Counted from the first letter of the stretch, positions 35,068-44,496 are shown. The stretch: 64,000 bases of DNA from Neisseria dumasiana (GCF_022870885.1 NZ_CP091509.1:682001-746000), one strand, 5' to 3'. The notes: generated by a model from the sequence alone, not told the origin. A program made the numbers and translations.

Positions 35068-36291
35068 ATGAAACCGAACGCTCCTATCATTCAATCGCTG
35101 CTCGACACCGATTTATATAAATTCACCATGTTGCAGGTTATCCTGCACCAATTTCCCCAAGCGCACGGTGTGTATGAATTCCGCTGCCGCAACAACGACC
35201 AAACCGTTTATCCGCTGGCCGACATCAAGGCCGATTTAGAGCAGGAATTGGATTGGCTGTGCGAATTGAAATTCACGCAGGACGAGCTGGATTATTTGCG
35301 TTCCATGCGTTTTATCAAAAGCGATTTCGTTGATTATTTGGAGCTTTTTCAGCTTAAACGCCGTTTCGTCAATGTGAGCACCGACGATGAAGGCCGTCTG
35401 AATATCAAAGTCGAAGGCCCGATGATACAGGCGATGTTTTTCGAGATTTACATTCTCGCCATGGTTAACGAGCTGTATTTCCGCCGCCTCGAAACGCCCG
35501 AAGTGCTTGCAGAAGGCGAACGCCGTTTGCAAGCCAAAGCGGAACGTCTCAAAGAGTTGACCAAGATTCAAAACCCCAACGACCCGCCGTTTCTCATTTC
35601 CGATTTCGGCACGCGCCGACGCTATACTTTGGCTTGGCAGGAACACGTTGTCCGCACCCTGCTTGCCGCAGCACCCGATATCGTGCGCGGCACCAGCAAC
35701 GTTTATTTGGCCAAAAAGCTCGACATCACGCCCATCGGCACGATGGCGCATGAGTTCCTGCAAGCGTTTCAGGCTTTAGACGTGCGCCTGCGCGATTTCC
35801 AGAAAGCCGCGCTGGAAGCATGGGTAAAAGAATACCGCGGCGACCTCGGCATCGCCCTAACCGACGTAGTGGGCATGGATGCCTTCCTGCGCGATTTCGA
35901 CCTTTACTTCGCCAAACTGTTTGACGGCCTGCGCCACGACAGCGGTGATCCTTATGTTTGGGGCGACAAAGCCTATGCCCACTACAAAAAGCTCAAAATC
36001 GACAGCCGCACGAAAATGCTTACCTTTTCAGACGGCCTGAATATCGAAAAATCATGGGCATTGCATCAATATTTTAAAGACCGCTTCAAAACCAGCTTCG
36101 GTATCGGCACCAATCTCACCAACGATTTAGGCCACACGACGCTGAATATCGTGTTGAAACTGGTGGAGTGCAACGGCCAATCGGTTGCCAAACTTTCCGA
36201 CAGCCCGGGCAAAACCATGACCGACAACAATACCTTCCTCGCCTATTTGCGGCAGGTGTTTCAAATTCCTGAGCCGGTTGAGAAACCATAA
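35068..36291 (+). CDS. pncB: Nicotinate phosphoribosyltransferase
   Basis: 407 aa from ATG 35068, the usual PncB length; the frame is open from 35026. N-terminal [17 protein letters not shown], central [18 protein letters not shown] (with the region around the regulatory His), [28 protein letters not shown] and [11 protein letters not shown] are all family motifs. It converts nicotinate to nicotinate mononucleotide in NAD salvage. A DUS (TTTTCAGACGGCCTG) lies inside at about 36026. A DUS hairpin follows at 36308. Confidence 0.95.
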   Translation: MKPNAPIIQSLLDTDLYKFTMLQVILHQFPQAHGVYEFRCRNNDQTVYPLADIKADLEQELDWLCELKFTQDELDYLRSMRFIKSDFVDYLELFQLKRRFVNVSTDDEGRLNIKVEGPMIQAMFFEIYILAMVNELYFRRLETPEVLAEGERRLQAKAERLKELTKIQNPNDPPFLISDFGTRRRYTLAWQEHVVRTLLAAAPDIVRGTSNVYLAKKLDITPIGTMAHEFLQAFQALDVRLRDFQKAALEAWVKEYRGDLGIALTDVVGMDAFLRDFDLYFAKLFDGLRHDSGDPYVWGDKAYAHYKKLKIDSRTKMLTFSDGLNIEKSWALHQYFKDRFKTSFGIGTNLTNDLGHTTLNIVLKLVECNGQSVAKLSDSPGKTMTDNNTFLAYLRQVFQIPEPVEKP

Positions 36292-36307
36292 CTGCGCAAC
36301 CATGATC

Positions 36308-36336
36308 AGGCCGTCTGAAATTTTTTCAGACGGCCT
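36308..36336 (+). terminator. DUS-hairpin terminator of pncB
   Basis: AGGCCGTCTGAAA and its complement over a three-base loop, 17 bases after the stop. 36337-36589 has no gene. Confidence 0.8.
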
Positions 36337-36460
36337 CACTATTAAATATTTAGATGGTTCACTCTATTTTTATGCCTGTACAAGCCTGTTTTCAAAATTA
36401 TTTATGCCGGATTCGCAGCGGCAGAAGGTGTGCAACCTGGCCGCAACGCCCGAATCAGGC

Positions 36461-36476
36461 GGTTTTGCAAAGGTCT
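36461..36476. repeat. Isolated terminal repeat of the MITE/IS family
   Basis: GGTTTTGCAAAGGTCT matches the inverted repeat that ends the elements at 12959-13100 and 13171-13187. No partner end or body is seen here, so this is a relic. Confidence 0.55.
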
Positions 36477-36589
36477 TTATTTGTGATATAAGGCGTGTGC
36501 TGATTGAAAACTAACCGACTTTATTAAACTTAAACAGGCTTCATTTGAAGGCCGTCTGAACATTTCAACAGATCAAAAAAGGAAATATC

Positions 36590-37336
36590 ATGAGTTCACA
36601 AGATTTGAGCGGCAAAATCGCTTTGGTAACCGGCGCATCGCGCGGTATCGGCGCGGCGATTGCCGACACATTGGCACAAGCCGGCGCAACCGTTATCGGC
36701 ACCGCCACCAGCGAAAGCGGTGCGCAAGCCATCGGCGAACGCTTGGCACAATGGGGCGGCAAAGGCCGCGCCTTGAATGCCGCCGATGAAAACGGCATCG
36801 AAAACCTGATTTCAGACATCGAACAGGAATTCGGCAAACTCGATATTCTCGTCAACAACGCCGGCATTACCCGCGACAATCTGCTGATGCGCATGAAAGA
36901 AGAAGAGTGGGACGAAATCATGCAGGTAAACCTGAAATCAGTATTCCGTGCCAGCAAAGCCGTATTGCGCGGCATGATGAAACAGCGCAGCGGCCGCATC
37001 ATCAACATCACTTCCGTGGTCGGCACCATGGGCAATGCAGGCCAAACCAACTATGCCGCCGCCAAAGCGGGCCTGATCGGTTTTGCCAAATCGATGGCAC
37101 GCGAAGTCGGCAGCCGCGGCATTACCGTGAACTGCGTTGCCCCCGGCTTTATCGACACCGACATGACCCGCGCGCTGCCGGAAGAAACCCGCAAAATGTT
37201 TACCGCGCAAACGTCATTGGGCAAGTTTGGCGAAGCGCAAGATATTGCCGACGCCGTGCTGTTTTTGGCCAGCGACCAAGCCAAATACATCACCGGCCAA
37301 ACCTTGCATGTGAACGGCGGTATGTTGATGCCTTAA
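36590..37336 (+). CDS. fabG: 3-oxoacyl-[acyl-carrier-protein] reductase
   Basis: 248 aa short-chain dehydrogenase. NADPH motif TGASRGIG (14-21), NNAGITRD (89-96), catalytic S142, Y155 and K159 (TSVVGTMGNAGQTNYAAAK), and the C-terminal LASDQAKYITGQTLHVNGGM all fit FabG. An AAGGAAATATC ribosome site precedes the ATG. It performs the first reduction of fatty acid elongation. The usual fabD/acpP neighbours are absent, as is common in Neisseria. A DUS hairpin at 37463 separates it from scpA. Confidence 0.94.
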   Translation: MSSQDLSGKIALVTGASRGIGAAIADTLAQAGATVIGTATSESGAQAIGERLAQWGGKGRALNAADENGIENLISDIEQEFGKLDILVNNAGITRDNLLMRMKEEEWDEIMQVNLKSVFRASKAVLRGMMKQRSGRIINITSVVGTMGNAGQTNYAAAKAGLIGFAKSMAREVGSRGITVNCVAPGFIDTDMTRALPEETRKMFTAQTSLGKFGEAQDIADAVLFLASDQAKYITGQTLHVNGGMLMP

Positions 37337-37462
37337 CGGCATGTGGTTAATCAGCTTGAGAAAAGTACATACATCATGCTTGGGTCAAGCTCGAGTGTGC
37401 GGTACGGCGGCCCGGTAAGTGGATTAACCGTATAAAAAGCTAAAGGTTAGCCTTTATGCCGA

Positions 37463-37494
37463 CGAGGCCGTCTGAAAATGTTCAGACGGCCTCG
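37463..37494. terminator. DUS hairpin between convergent fabG and scpA
   Basis: CGAGGCCGTCTGAA and its complement with a four-base loop. Suitable as a bidirectional terminator. Confidence 0.75.
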
Positions 37495-37529
37495 TTGCGT
37501 GAGTGGCTTACATGCTTGGAAAAAATGTT

Positions 37530-38432
37530 TTATCCAATCAAATCGTTATCTTCTTCAGAAGAATCAGCCGCCGCTTCTTCCGGCTCTTCCTGTACGGGCT
37601 GCTCGGAAACTTCAACACCGTCGTCTTTCAGACGGATATCAATTTCGGCAAAACTTTCCGGCTGGATGATGCGCACCAAGCCTTCTTTGGCCAGTTCCAG
37701 CAAAGCGATAAAGTTGACCACCACATAAGCGATGCCTTGTTCGGGATGAAACAGCTCAGAAAAGCGGCATTGCCCGCGTTCGTTCAAACGGCGCAAGATG
37801 CTGCTCATTTGCGCCCGCACCGAAATCGCTTCCTGCACGACGGCATGGCTGCGGGTGTGCTTGGCGCGGGAAAGGATGTTCAGCCATGCCTGCGTGAGGT
37901 CGGCAACGTGCACATCGGGCAGTTTGGCTTCGACGGCGATTTCCAGCGGCAGATAAGCCCATGCAAAATCGCGTCCGGCGCGGGGCAGGGCGTCCAAACC
38001 GGCGGCGGCGAGCTTCATTTGTTCGTAAGCCAGCAGGCGGCGCACCAGTTCGGCGCGCGGGTCGGCTTCTTCGCCTTCTTCGATGCCGGCCGGTTGCGGC
38101 AACAGCAGCCGCGATTTGATTTCAATCAGCACCGCCGCCATCAGCAGGTATTCCGCCGCCAAATCAAACTGATAGGCTTCCATCTGGGCGATGTAGTGCA
38201 GATATTGCTCGGTGATTTTAATCATCGGAATATCCAGCACATCGATATTCTGCTTGCGGATCAGGTAAAGCAGCAAATCCAGCGGCCCTTGAAAGCTGTG
38301 CAGCACCACCTTGAGCGCGTCGGGCGGGATAAACAAATCCTGCGGCACGTCGGTAACGGGCTGGCCGAAAATCCATGCGACGGCGTTGAGGTTTTCGGTT
38401 TGCAAAGGTTGTTGATCGGCGGCAAGCGGCAT
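37530..38432 (-). CDS. scpA: Segregation and condensation protein A
   Basis: 300 aa. The kleisin N-terminus is seen in FQGPLDLLLYLIRKQNIDVLDIPMIKITEQYLHYI, followed by AAEYLLMAAVLIEIKSRLLLP, and the C-terminal winged helix is in RCRFSELF- and YVVVNFIALLELAKEGLVRI-like segments. The protein bridges SMC dimers in chromosome organisation. The tail is acidic (EEPEEAAADSSEEDND). No scpB is adjacent. It is followed, upstream on the same strand, by the SH3-domain gene. Confidence 0.92.
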   Translation of the reverse strand: MPLAADQQPLQTENLNAVAWIFGQPVTDVPQDLFIPPDALKVVLHSFQGPLDLLLYLIRKQNIDVLDIPMIKITEQYLHYIAQMEAYQFDLAAEYLLMAAVLIEIKSRLLLPQPAGIEEGEEADPRAELVRRLLAYEQMKLAAAGLDALPRAGRDFAWAYLPLEIAVEAKLPDVHVADLTQAWLNILSRAKHTRSHAVVQEAISVRAQMSSILRRLNERGQCRFSELFHPEQGIAYVVVNFIALLELAKEGLVRIIQPESFAEIDIRLKDDGVEVSEQPVQEEPEEAAADSSEEDNDLIG

Positions 38433-38444
38433 ATCGGGGCTTTC

Positions 38445-39182
38445 CTATACTTCAGGGTGCAAATAGGGGTGGACTGTTTTCAGACGGCCGTGAGAGAAAA
38501 TAAACAGGGCTTCGTAAACACCTGCGCCGTCGCTGTTGAGCGCAGTCAGAAAGAAGGTATCGTCTGCGGCATTATAAAAGCAGCGGTGGCGGTGTTCGCT
38601 GATTGTGTCGAAGTAGGGGTTGAAGAGGTGTTCGAATAATACTTTGTCTGCCGCACGTTTTTTTCCGTTGCGGGTAAACACGATGCTGCGGTAATGGGTT
38701 TGGGGAATCGTGCCGTCGGTTCCCCAAACTTTTTTGCCTCGGTATTTCGTTAAACCGGCTTTGTTATTGTGGCCGGTGAATTCTTTTTTATGGGCTAAGT
38801 ATGGGAAATTGCCCATGGAAACCATGAGTCCGGTGCCGTTTTTGAGGCAGCTGAATCCGTCGGGGCGGGTGGTAACGGGAATGTCAGGATAGCTGCTGAC
38901 CAAGCGCAGGCGGGATTGGTGTATCCAACCGTCCAATTGTTGGCCGTTGGGGTAGCGGTATGAGCTGTAATACCAACCGTCTTTGCTTGGAGAGTCTAAG
39001 CTGTCGCCTTCGGGCGTGTAAACCCATGCGCCGTGGCGTACTTTGCCGATAATCGGGCTTTTTACGGAAGGTTCCTGCCGCATATTGGTATGGCCGTCTG
39101 AGTCGATAATTTGGGCGAATTCTGCCAGCGCGCAGTTGCAGTTAACGGTGAGCAAAACGGCGAGGGCAAAAAATGTTTTCAT
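38445..39182 (-). CDS. Exported SH3-domain protein of unknown function
   Basis: 245 aa from ATG 39182. Residues 1-20 are a signal peptide (MKTFFALAVLLTVNCNCALA). Residues about 22-95 are a bacterial SH3-like domain: DGHTNMRQEPSVKSPIIGKV, GWYYSSYRYPNGQQLDGWIHQSRL. The remaining 150 residues have no family I recognise and contain several aromatic and Cys residues (SCLKNGTGL, HRHRCFYNAAD). It is probably periplasmic and may bind cell wall or a protein partner. Its ATG overlaps the tcdA stop (ATGA), so translation is coupled to a tRNA-modification gene, an unexplained pairing. Confidence 0.75.
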   Translation of the reverse strand: MKTFFALAVLLTVNCNCALAEFAQIIDSDGHTNMRQEPSVKSPIIGKVRHGAWVYTPEGDSLDSPSKDGWYYSSYRYPNGQQLDGWIHQSRLRLVSSYPDIPVTTRPDGFSCLKNGTGLMVSMGNFPYLAHKKEFTGHNNKAGLTKYRGKKVWGTDGTIPQTHYRSIVFTRNGKKRAADKVLFEHLFNPYFDTISEHRHRCFYNAADDTFFLTALNSDGAGVYEALFIFSHGRLKTVHPYLHPEV

Positions 39183-39961
39183 AGCGGTGCTTTCAGACGG
39201 CCTGCAATATGGTCGATAGCTGCCTGCGCACAATACAGGCCGAATGAGGCGGTAACCAACATGCTCGCGCCGTAGCCCGCGCAGGACAACCCTTGCGGGG
39301 CGGCATCGGCGGCGCAGGCTTCGCCTGATTGCGGCGGGGTGATGTTTTCGGTGGAAAACACGCAGGGTACGTTCATTTTGGCTTTGGTGTCGCGGGAAAA
39401 GCCGTAGCGTTTGCGCAAGGTGTAGCGCAGGTTGGCGAGCAGCGGGTCGTGGGTTACGCGGCTCAAATCGGCCGTCTGAATCAGCGCGGGGTTTTTCTGT
39501 CCGCCTGCACCGCCGCTGAGGATAAAAGGTTGTTTGTGTTGGACGAAATAGGCCGCCATTGCTGCTTTGACGCGCACTTGGTCGATGGCGTCTATCACAA
39601 AATCAAAAGGCCGTCTGAACAGTTCGTCGAGGTTTTCTTCGGTAACGAAGTCTTCGATTTCGGTGACTTGGCAGGCGGGGTTGATTTGCAGGATGCGTTC
39701 GTGCAGCGAGCTGACTTTGGCTTTGCCGAATTCGGAGGTCAGCGCGGGAAGCTGGCGGTTGACGTTGGATTCGGCCACGTTATCCAAATCAATCAAGGTC
39801 AGACGGCCGATGCCGGTGCGTGCGAGTGCTTCTACCGCCCAAGAGCCGACACCGCCGACGCCCACCACGCACACATGGGCTTGATGAAAGCGTTGCAGGG
39901 CTTCGGTGCCATACAGGCGGGCAATGCCGCCGAAGCGGCGTGTAGAAAGGGATTCGGACAT
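39179..39961 (-). CDS. tcdA: tRNA threonylcarbamoyladenosine dehydratase TcdA
   Basis: 260 aa ThiF/E1-like protein. The ATP-binding fold starts VCVVGVGGVGSWAVEALARTG (30-50), with DLDNVAESNVNRQL and DFVIDAIDQVRVKAA following. The features CSdL/TcdA share, GGAGGQKNPALIQTADLSR and FSTENITPPQ, are present. It uses ATP to cyclise t6A to ct6A at position 37 of ANN-decoding tRNAs. First gene of a two-gene minus-strand unit with the SH3 protein. Confidence 0.92.
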   Translation of the reverse strand: MSESLSTRRFGGIARLYGTEALQRFHQAHVCVVGVGGVGSWAVEALARTGIGRLTLIDLDNVAESNVNRQLPALTSEFGKAKVSSLHERILQINPACQVTEIEDFVTEENLDELFRRPFDFVIDAIDQVRVKAAMAAYFVQHKQPFILSGGAGGQKNPALIQTADLSRVTHDPLLANLRYTLRKRYGFSRDTKAKMNVPCVFSTENITPPQSGEACAADAAPQGLSCAGYGASMLVTASFGLYCAQAAIDHIAGRLKAPL

Positions 39962-40097
39962 GTTCGGCCTTGTGGTAAGTCAAATTCAACACAAAAAACG
40001 CTGCCAAAACAGCGCGGGGGTATTATACTTGAAGCTGGGTTTGATTCACACTTCACACAAAGGGCCGGTAAGGTGCCGTTAACCAAGGAGAACGAAG

Positions 40098-40565
40098 ATG
40101 TATAAAAATTTAGTGGTAGCCGTAGACGGTAGCGCAACGTCTCTCAATGCCTTGAAACACGCAGCCGATTTGGCAGGTGCGGGTAACGCACGGTTGACTT
40201 TGGTGCACGTTGCCAATCCGGCCGAATATATGGCGTTGGCACCGGAGTTTCTGCAACACGAAAGTTATGAGGCTGCGGCCATCGCACAAGGCAACGAGGT
40301 ATTGGACTTTGCCGAAAACAGTGCCAAAGAGCAGGGTGTGGCAGATGTGGTGAAGCATTTGCTGGTGGCCAATAAAGGTGCGCGCGAGATGGCTCAGGAG
40401 TTGGTGGACTATGCTGCTTCTCAAGGTGCCGACCTGTTGGTGTTGGGTACGCACGGCCGCAGCGGTTTGATGCACCTTTTGATGGGCAGCTTTGCCGAAA
40501 CCGTGATGCGTCAAAGCCACCTGCCGCTGCTGGTTATCCGCAGCACGGAAAGTGAAAAAGAATAA
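40098..40565 (+). CDS. Universal stress protein (UspA family)
   Basis: 155 aa. A typical Usp fold: NLVVAVDGSATSLNALKHAADLA at the N-terminus and the ATP-binding signature LVLGTHGRSGLMHLLMGSFAETVMRQSHLPLLVIR (G-2x-G-9x-G-S/T type) at the C-terminus. AAGGAGAACGAAG is a strong ribosome site. Proteins of this type are induced by stasis or stress, and a specific role cannot be given. It is followed by a stem-loop terminator. Confidence 0.93.
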   Translation: MYKNLVVAVDGSATSLNALKHAADLAGAGNARLTLVHVANPAEYMALAPEFLQHESYEAAAIAQGNEVLDFAENSAKEQGVADVVKHLLVANKGAREMAQELVDYAASQGADLLVLGTHGRSGLMHLLMGSFAETVMRQSHLPLLVIRSTESEKE

Positions 40566-40592
40566 ATACTTTTTCAATATTGAATTTGATTG

Positions 40593-40634
40593 AAAGCCGG
40601 AAGCCGCCGTATATTGCGCGGCGGTTCCGGCTTT
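40593..40634 (+). terminator. Terminator of the universal stress gene
   Basis: AAAGCCGGAAGCCGCC pairs (with one bulge) with GGCGGTTCCGGCTTT, followed by TTTGTTT. It begins 27 bases after the stop. Confidence 0.85.
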
Positions 40635-40781
40635 TTGTTTGTGCGGCCGTTTGGCCATTCAACTGGAATTTTTCTGCGGTTTTAGGAGCGGATTGTATGT
40701 CCGCCCCCACGTTTCAAGATGACCCGAACCGGTTTGGCTGTGCCTCGGCCTTGTTTATCGGGCATGTTGATGGGAAAACAA

Positions 40782-41342
40782 TCAGCGGTTGGCATCCAAC
40801 ATGTTTTCAAACTGCTCCGTCAGCTGCTGTAAATCGATCAAGCCGGCTTGCGAAAACAGCATAAGCAGCAGCGTTCCGGCCAACAGCGTGATTAAGGCGT
40901 AAACGATATAGCCGATGATGATTTTGCCGCCTTTTTGCCCGCTTAATTTCATAAAACCGATAATCTGTACCCAAAAAATCCAAATCTGCCAAAACAAGCC
41001 GATGCTTGCCATGGCGGGCACATACAAAAGCAGCAGCGTGGGAATCGCCAGTGCTTCGGTGGCGAGTACAAAGCCCCAAAAGGGCAGGCGCGGGGCTTGG
41101 GGTTGGCGCAGCATGCCGCTCATCACGCGGCTGAGAATCAGGCATTTCAATACCGTCAGCAAAACGGCGAATACAATCAGGGGCGTGCTTTTACCGAACA
41201 AGGGAGCGGAGGCGGCGGCGTTGATAATGCCCAGCAACAGCAATACTGCCAAGTTCACGGGTATCGAATAACGGTATTCTTCGGGTTGTTTGTAACGCAG
41301 GCGCAAAACATCCCACATGTCGCGCAGAAATTGATAAAGCAT
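40782..41342 (-). CDS. Predicted inner-membrane protein, YIP1-like
   Basis: 186 aa from ATG 41342 (MLYQFLRDMWDVLRLR). About five hydrophobic helices (for example IPVNLAVLLLLGIINAAASAPL, LIVFAVLLTVLKCLIL and IGYIVYALITLLAGTLLLMLF), with a short basic N-terminus before the first. The layout recalls YIP1-type membrane proteins, but similarity is weak and I do not assign a function. It is alone on the minus strand. 40635-40781 and 41343-41634 have only a DUS or two and no gene. Confidence 0.7.
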   Translation of the reverse strand: MLYQFLRDMWDVLRLRYKQPEEYRYSIPVNLAVLLLLGIINAAASAPLFGKSTPLIVFAVLLTVLKCLILSRVMSGMLRQPQAPRLPFWGFVLATEALAIPTLLLLYVPAMASIGLFWQIWIFWVQIIGFMKLSGQKGGKIIIGYIVYALITLLAGTLLLMLFSQAGLIDLQQLTEQFENMLDANR

Positions 41343-41634
41343 AAGCGGAACGGTAAGGGTAAATAAAAAACGGCATTGTAGCGGAAAAAAGCACATCAGG
41401 CCGTCTGAAAATGTATGCTTCGACGAAACGGAGGTATGCGATATAGTCTGCAACATGCAGCCGGAGTAATACGGCACGGAACACCTTGCAGGCCGGAAGG
41501 GTTTTTGGTGTAATGCAGAAACCGCCGACACAGGCGGCTTTATGCACAGCATAGGCCGTCTGAATACTAAGGCGGGCAAGTAAGGCCGAAACGGTTTTGA
41601 TAGAAGAAACAGATAATTAAAGGAGAACCACCAC

Positions 41635-42816
41635 ATGACTGCTTATCCGGCGCAAATTAAAATTCCGGCGGTCTACTACCGCGGCGGAACATCGAAAGGC
41701 GTATTTTTCAAACTCAGCGATTTGCCGCAGGCGGCCCAACAGCCGGGCGACGCGCGCGACAAAATACTTTTGCGCGTACTTGGCAGCCCCGACCCTTACG
41801 GCAAACAAATCGACGGTTTGGGCAACGCCAGTTCTTCTACCAGCAAAGCCGTGATTCTCGATAAAAGCAGCCGCCCCGATCATGATGTGGATTATCTGTT
41901 CGGGCAGGTTTCCATCGATAAACCTTTTGTCGATTGGAGCGGCAACTGCGGCAACCTTACTGCTGCCGTGGGTGCTTTCGCCATTGCCAACGGCCTGATA
42001 GATCCTGCCAAAATACCTGAAAACGGTTTGTGTACCGTGCGTATCTGGCAAAAAAATATCGGCAAAACCATAGTTGCCCATGTGCCGGTTACGAACGGCG
42101 AGGTGCAGGAAACCGGCGGTTTCGAGCTGGACGGCGTTACGTTTCCTGCCGCAGAAGTGCAGATTGAGTTTCTCGACCCTGCCGACGGAGAAGGCGATAT
42201 GTTCCCCACCGGTAATTTGACGGACGAATTGGATGTGCCCGGTATAGGCCGTCTGAAAGCCACTTTGATCAATTCCGGCATTCCCACCATTTTTGTGAAT
42301 GCCGAAGACATCGGCTACACGGGAACGGAGCTGCAAGACGATATCAATAATGATGCAGACGCCTTGGCCAAGCTCGAAACCATCCGCGCACACGGTGCTT
42401 TGAAAATGGGTTTGATCAGCCATCTTGAAGAAGCTGCCACCCGCCAACACACACCGAAAATTGCTTGGGTGTCTGCCCCGAAAGAATATGTGTCGTCCAG
42501 CGGAAAAAACATCCAAGCCGGCGATATTGATCTGTTGGTGCGTGCCATGAGTATGGGCAAGCTTCATCATGCCATGATGGGCACGGCTTCTGTGGCTATT
42601 GCCACCGCCGCCGCTGTTCCGGGCACTCTGGTTAATCTGGCCGCAGGCGGAGGCGGGCGTAACGAAGTCCGCTTCGGCCATCCTTCAGGCACTTTGCGCG
42701 TCGGTGCGGCTGCCGAGCAAGTTGACGGCAAGTGGACGGCAACCAAAGCCGTGATGAGCCGCAGCGCGCGTGTGATTATGGAAGGTTGGGTAAGAGTGCC
42801 CGCCGACTGTTTCTAA
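41635..42816 (+). CDS. prpF: 2-methylaconitate cis-trans isomerase PrpF
   Basis: 393 aa from ATG 41635 with AAAGGAGAACCACC. PrpF family signatures: PAVYYRGGTSKGVFF, DGLGNASSSTSKAVI, VDWSGNCGNLTAAVGAFAI (with the active-site Cys) and VRFGHPSGTLRVGA. A diaminopimelate-epimerase-like fold. It isomerises 2-methylaconitate for the methylcitrate cycle when AcnD is used. In Neisseria, prpF usually lies with prpB, prpC and acnD. Here it is alone between unrelated genes, so it may be a relocated copy, or its partners may lie elsewhere. Confidence 0.9.
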   Translation: MTAYPAQIKIPAVYYRGGTSKGVFFKLSDLPQAAQQPGDARDKILLRVLGSPDPYGKQIDGLGNASSSTSKAVILDKSSRPDHDVDYLFGQVSIDKPFVDWSGNCGNLTAAVGAFAIANGLIDPAKIPENGLCTVRIWQKNIGKTIVAHVPVTNGEVQETGGFELDGVTFPAAEVQIEFLDPADGEGDMFPTGNLTDELDVPGIGRLKATLINSGIPTIFVNAEDIGYTGTELQDDINNDADALAKLETIRAHGALKMGLISHLEEAATRQHTPKIAWVSAPKEYVSSSGKNIQAGDIDLLVRAMSMGKLHHAMMGTASVAIATAAAVPGTLVNLAAGGGGRNEVRFGHPSGTLRVGAAAEQVDGKWTATKAVMSRSARVIMEGWVRVPADCF

Positions 42817-42853
42817 ACTGAACGGCAAGCTACGGCAGGCCGTCTGAATGAAC

Positions 42854-42890
42854 AACGCCGCAACCGTTTATACGGTGCGGCGTTTTTTTA
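42854..42890 (+). terminator. Terminator of prpF
   Basis: AACGCCGCAACCG pairs (one mismatch) with CGGTGCGGCGTT over a TTTATA loop, followed by a T run. A DUS precedes it. 42891-43017 is featureless. Confidence 0.85.
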
Positions 42891-43017
42891 TGAAAGTGTA
42901 GTTATCTCTACCGTTAAATTATAGTGAACCAGCTTAAAAAATAGCACGTTGCCATATTCGGGCCACGGACGAGTATGGCGGAACCGTGATGAAAATTAAA
43001 CGGTTTAAAGATATTGG

Positions 43018-43902
43018 CTACAAAGCAGTTTTTTCACTCAAAAAATCAATCATGCTGCGGACTTTCGCGCTGAGAAACGTTCTGTCTACATAAACCGCGT
43101 AGAGTCGGGAACGGTGGATTTTATAATCCGGCAGCAATTTCACCAGTTTTCCGGCATGGATATCTTTTTCCGTGCACCATGCCGGTTGGTAGCCGATACC
43201 TATGCCTTCGCGTATCAGCTGCCCCGTCATCAGCGTGCTGTCGCAACGCACATAAGTATTTAGCGATAAAGTTTCCGTATGGCCGTCTGAATGCTGTATT
43301 TCGATATTGCTCATATCAGTGTATGAAGGCAAAACCGCAAGATGGTGCGACATTTCTTCAGGCGTATTCGGCGTGCCGTGCCGTTTGAGATAGTCGGGTG
43401 AAGCGAGAAGATAAAATTCTATATCGGCCAAAGGCTTAACGATAAGTGCGGGATTGGGGTCGTTTGAAACCCGCAAAGCCAAATCCACACCTTCAGCAAT
43501 CAAATCAACATGGCGGTTGCTTAACTGTAAGTCCAGCGAAACATCGGGGTATTGGCGGCAATATTCGGTAAGCCAGCCGCTCACGCGCGGATTGGCAAAC
43601 CATTGCGGCATTGCAATCCGCAACACACCTTGCGGCTTGTCTGTGCCGCTGGCGGCAATCCGCGCCGCAGTATCGAGCGTATCCAAGGCATAGCTGCATT
43701 GGCGGAAATACGCCTCACCCGCTTCGGTAAGGTGCAGATTGCGGCTGTTGCGGTGCAGCAGTTTCGCTTGAACCGTATTTTCCAAATGGCTCACATGTTT
43801 GCTTGCCATGGCCGTGGAAATGCCGAGTTGGTCCGCCGCACGCGTAAAACTGCCGTTCTGAACCACTTGGCGGAAAACTTTCAAACTGAACAGAGTATCC
43901 AT
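43018..43902 (-). CDS. LysR family transcriptional regulator
   Basis: 294 aa. An N-terminal winged HTH (FRQVVQNGSFTRAADQLGIS, then TAMASKHVSHLE) is followed by a periplasmic-binding-like effector domain (RIAMPQWFANPRVSGWLTEY, LDLALRVSNDPNPALIVKPL). The last part, LVKLLPDYKIHRSRLYAVYVDRTFLSAKVRSMIDFL, is typical of the CrgA/DhcR-like branch common in Neisseria. It is divergent from doxX, with 110 bp between, which suggests it controls that gene. Confidence 0.92.
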   Translation of the reverse strand: MDTLFSLKVFRQVVQNGSFTRAADQLGISTAMASKHVSHLENTVQAKLLHRNSRNLHLTEAGEAYFRQCSYALDTLDTAARIAASGTDKPQGVLRIAMPQWFANPRVSGWLTEYCRQYPDVSLDLQLSNRHVDLIAEGVDLALRVSNDPNPALIVKPLADIEFYLLASPDYLKRHGTPNTPEEMSHHLAVLPSYTDMSNIEIQHSDGHTETLSLNTYVRCDSTLMTGQLIREGIGIGYQPAWCTEKDIHAGKLVKLLPDYKIHRSRLYAVYVDRTFLSAKVRSMIDFLSEKTAL

Positions 43903-44012
43903 TATTTAAAAATAAGAAATGTTCTTTCAATAAAACGATTGTATATTAACATAAAGGAAAGCAATATACTGCGCCTTCTTCAATATTACACACACAAACA
44001 AAAGGAAATTTT

Positions 44013-44408
44013 ATGAACGCTTTATCACGTTACCAACCGGTTTTACTGGCCGTTCTCCGTATCACAACCGCTTATATGTTTATATTGCACGGTACGGCAA
44101 AACTGTTCGCTCTGCCCCATGTTGAAATGTTCGACAACATGCAGATTATGTCTATTTACGGGCTGGCGGGTATTTTTGAAGTAGTCGGAGGCATATTGTT
44201 ACTGCTCGGCCTGTTTACCCGCCCGGTAGCTTTTATTCTTGCCGGTCAAATGGCAGTTGCTTACTTTATGGCGCACAGCGCACCTTCGGTTTTCCTGCCG
44301 CTCTTAAACGGCGGCGAGCCGGCAGCTCTCTTCTGCTTTATTTTCCTTTACATCGCATCAGCCGGTGCAGGTGTTTGGGCATTGGATAACCGTTTGCAGA
44401 AAGCTTAA
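44013..44408 (+). CDS. DoxX family membrane protein
   Basis: 131 aa with four membrane helices and the DoxX pattern: AVLRITTAYMFILHGTAKLF, IYGLAGIFEVVGGILLLLGLFTRPVAFILAGQMAVAYF and FLYIASAGAGVWALDN. An AAAGGAAATTTT ribosome site precedes it. DoxX-like proteins are linked to redox stress or quinone reduction, but the activity is unproven. Divergent from the LysR gene, which is a likely regulator. Confidence 0.88.
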   Translation: MNALSRYQPVLLAVLRITTAYMFILHGTAKLFALPHVEMFDNMQIMSIYGLAGIFEVVGGILLLLGLFTRPVAFILAGQMAVAYFMAHSAPSVFLPLLNGGEPAALFCFIFLYIASAGAGVWALDNRLQKA

Positions 44409-44453
44409 TATCATTTAATTTGCAAAAAGTCGTTATTGGCGTTTTACTCAATA

Positions 44454-44483
44454 CAGCAGCCGGGCATCGATGCCCGGCTGCTG
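44454..44483 (+). terminator. Terminator of doxX
   Basis: A perfect 14-bp stem (CAGCAGCCGGGCAT and complement) with a two-base loop. It lies 45 bases after the stop. Confidence 0.85.
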
Positions 44484-44496
44484 TTAAATACCAATC

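Noticed and set aside
37503..38639. A 378-codon plus-strand frame opposite scpA
   Set aside because: Antisense shadow with no start signal. scpA on the minus strand is well supported.
41617..42681. A 354-codon minus-strand frame opposite prpF
   Set aside because: Antisense of a gene with full family motifs.
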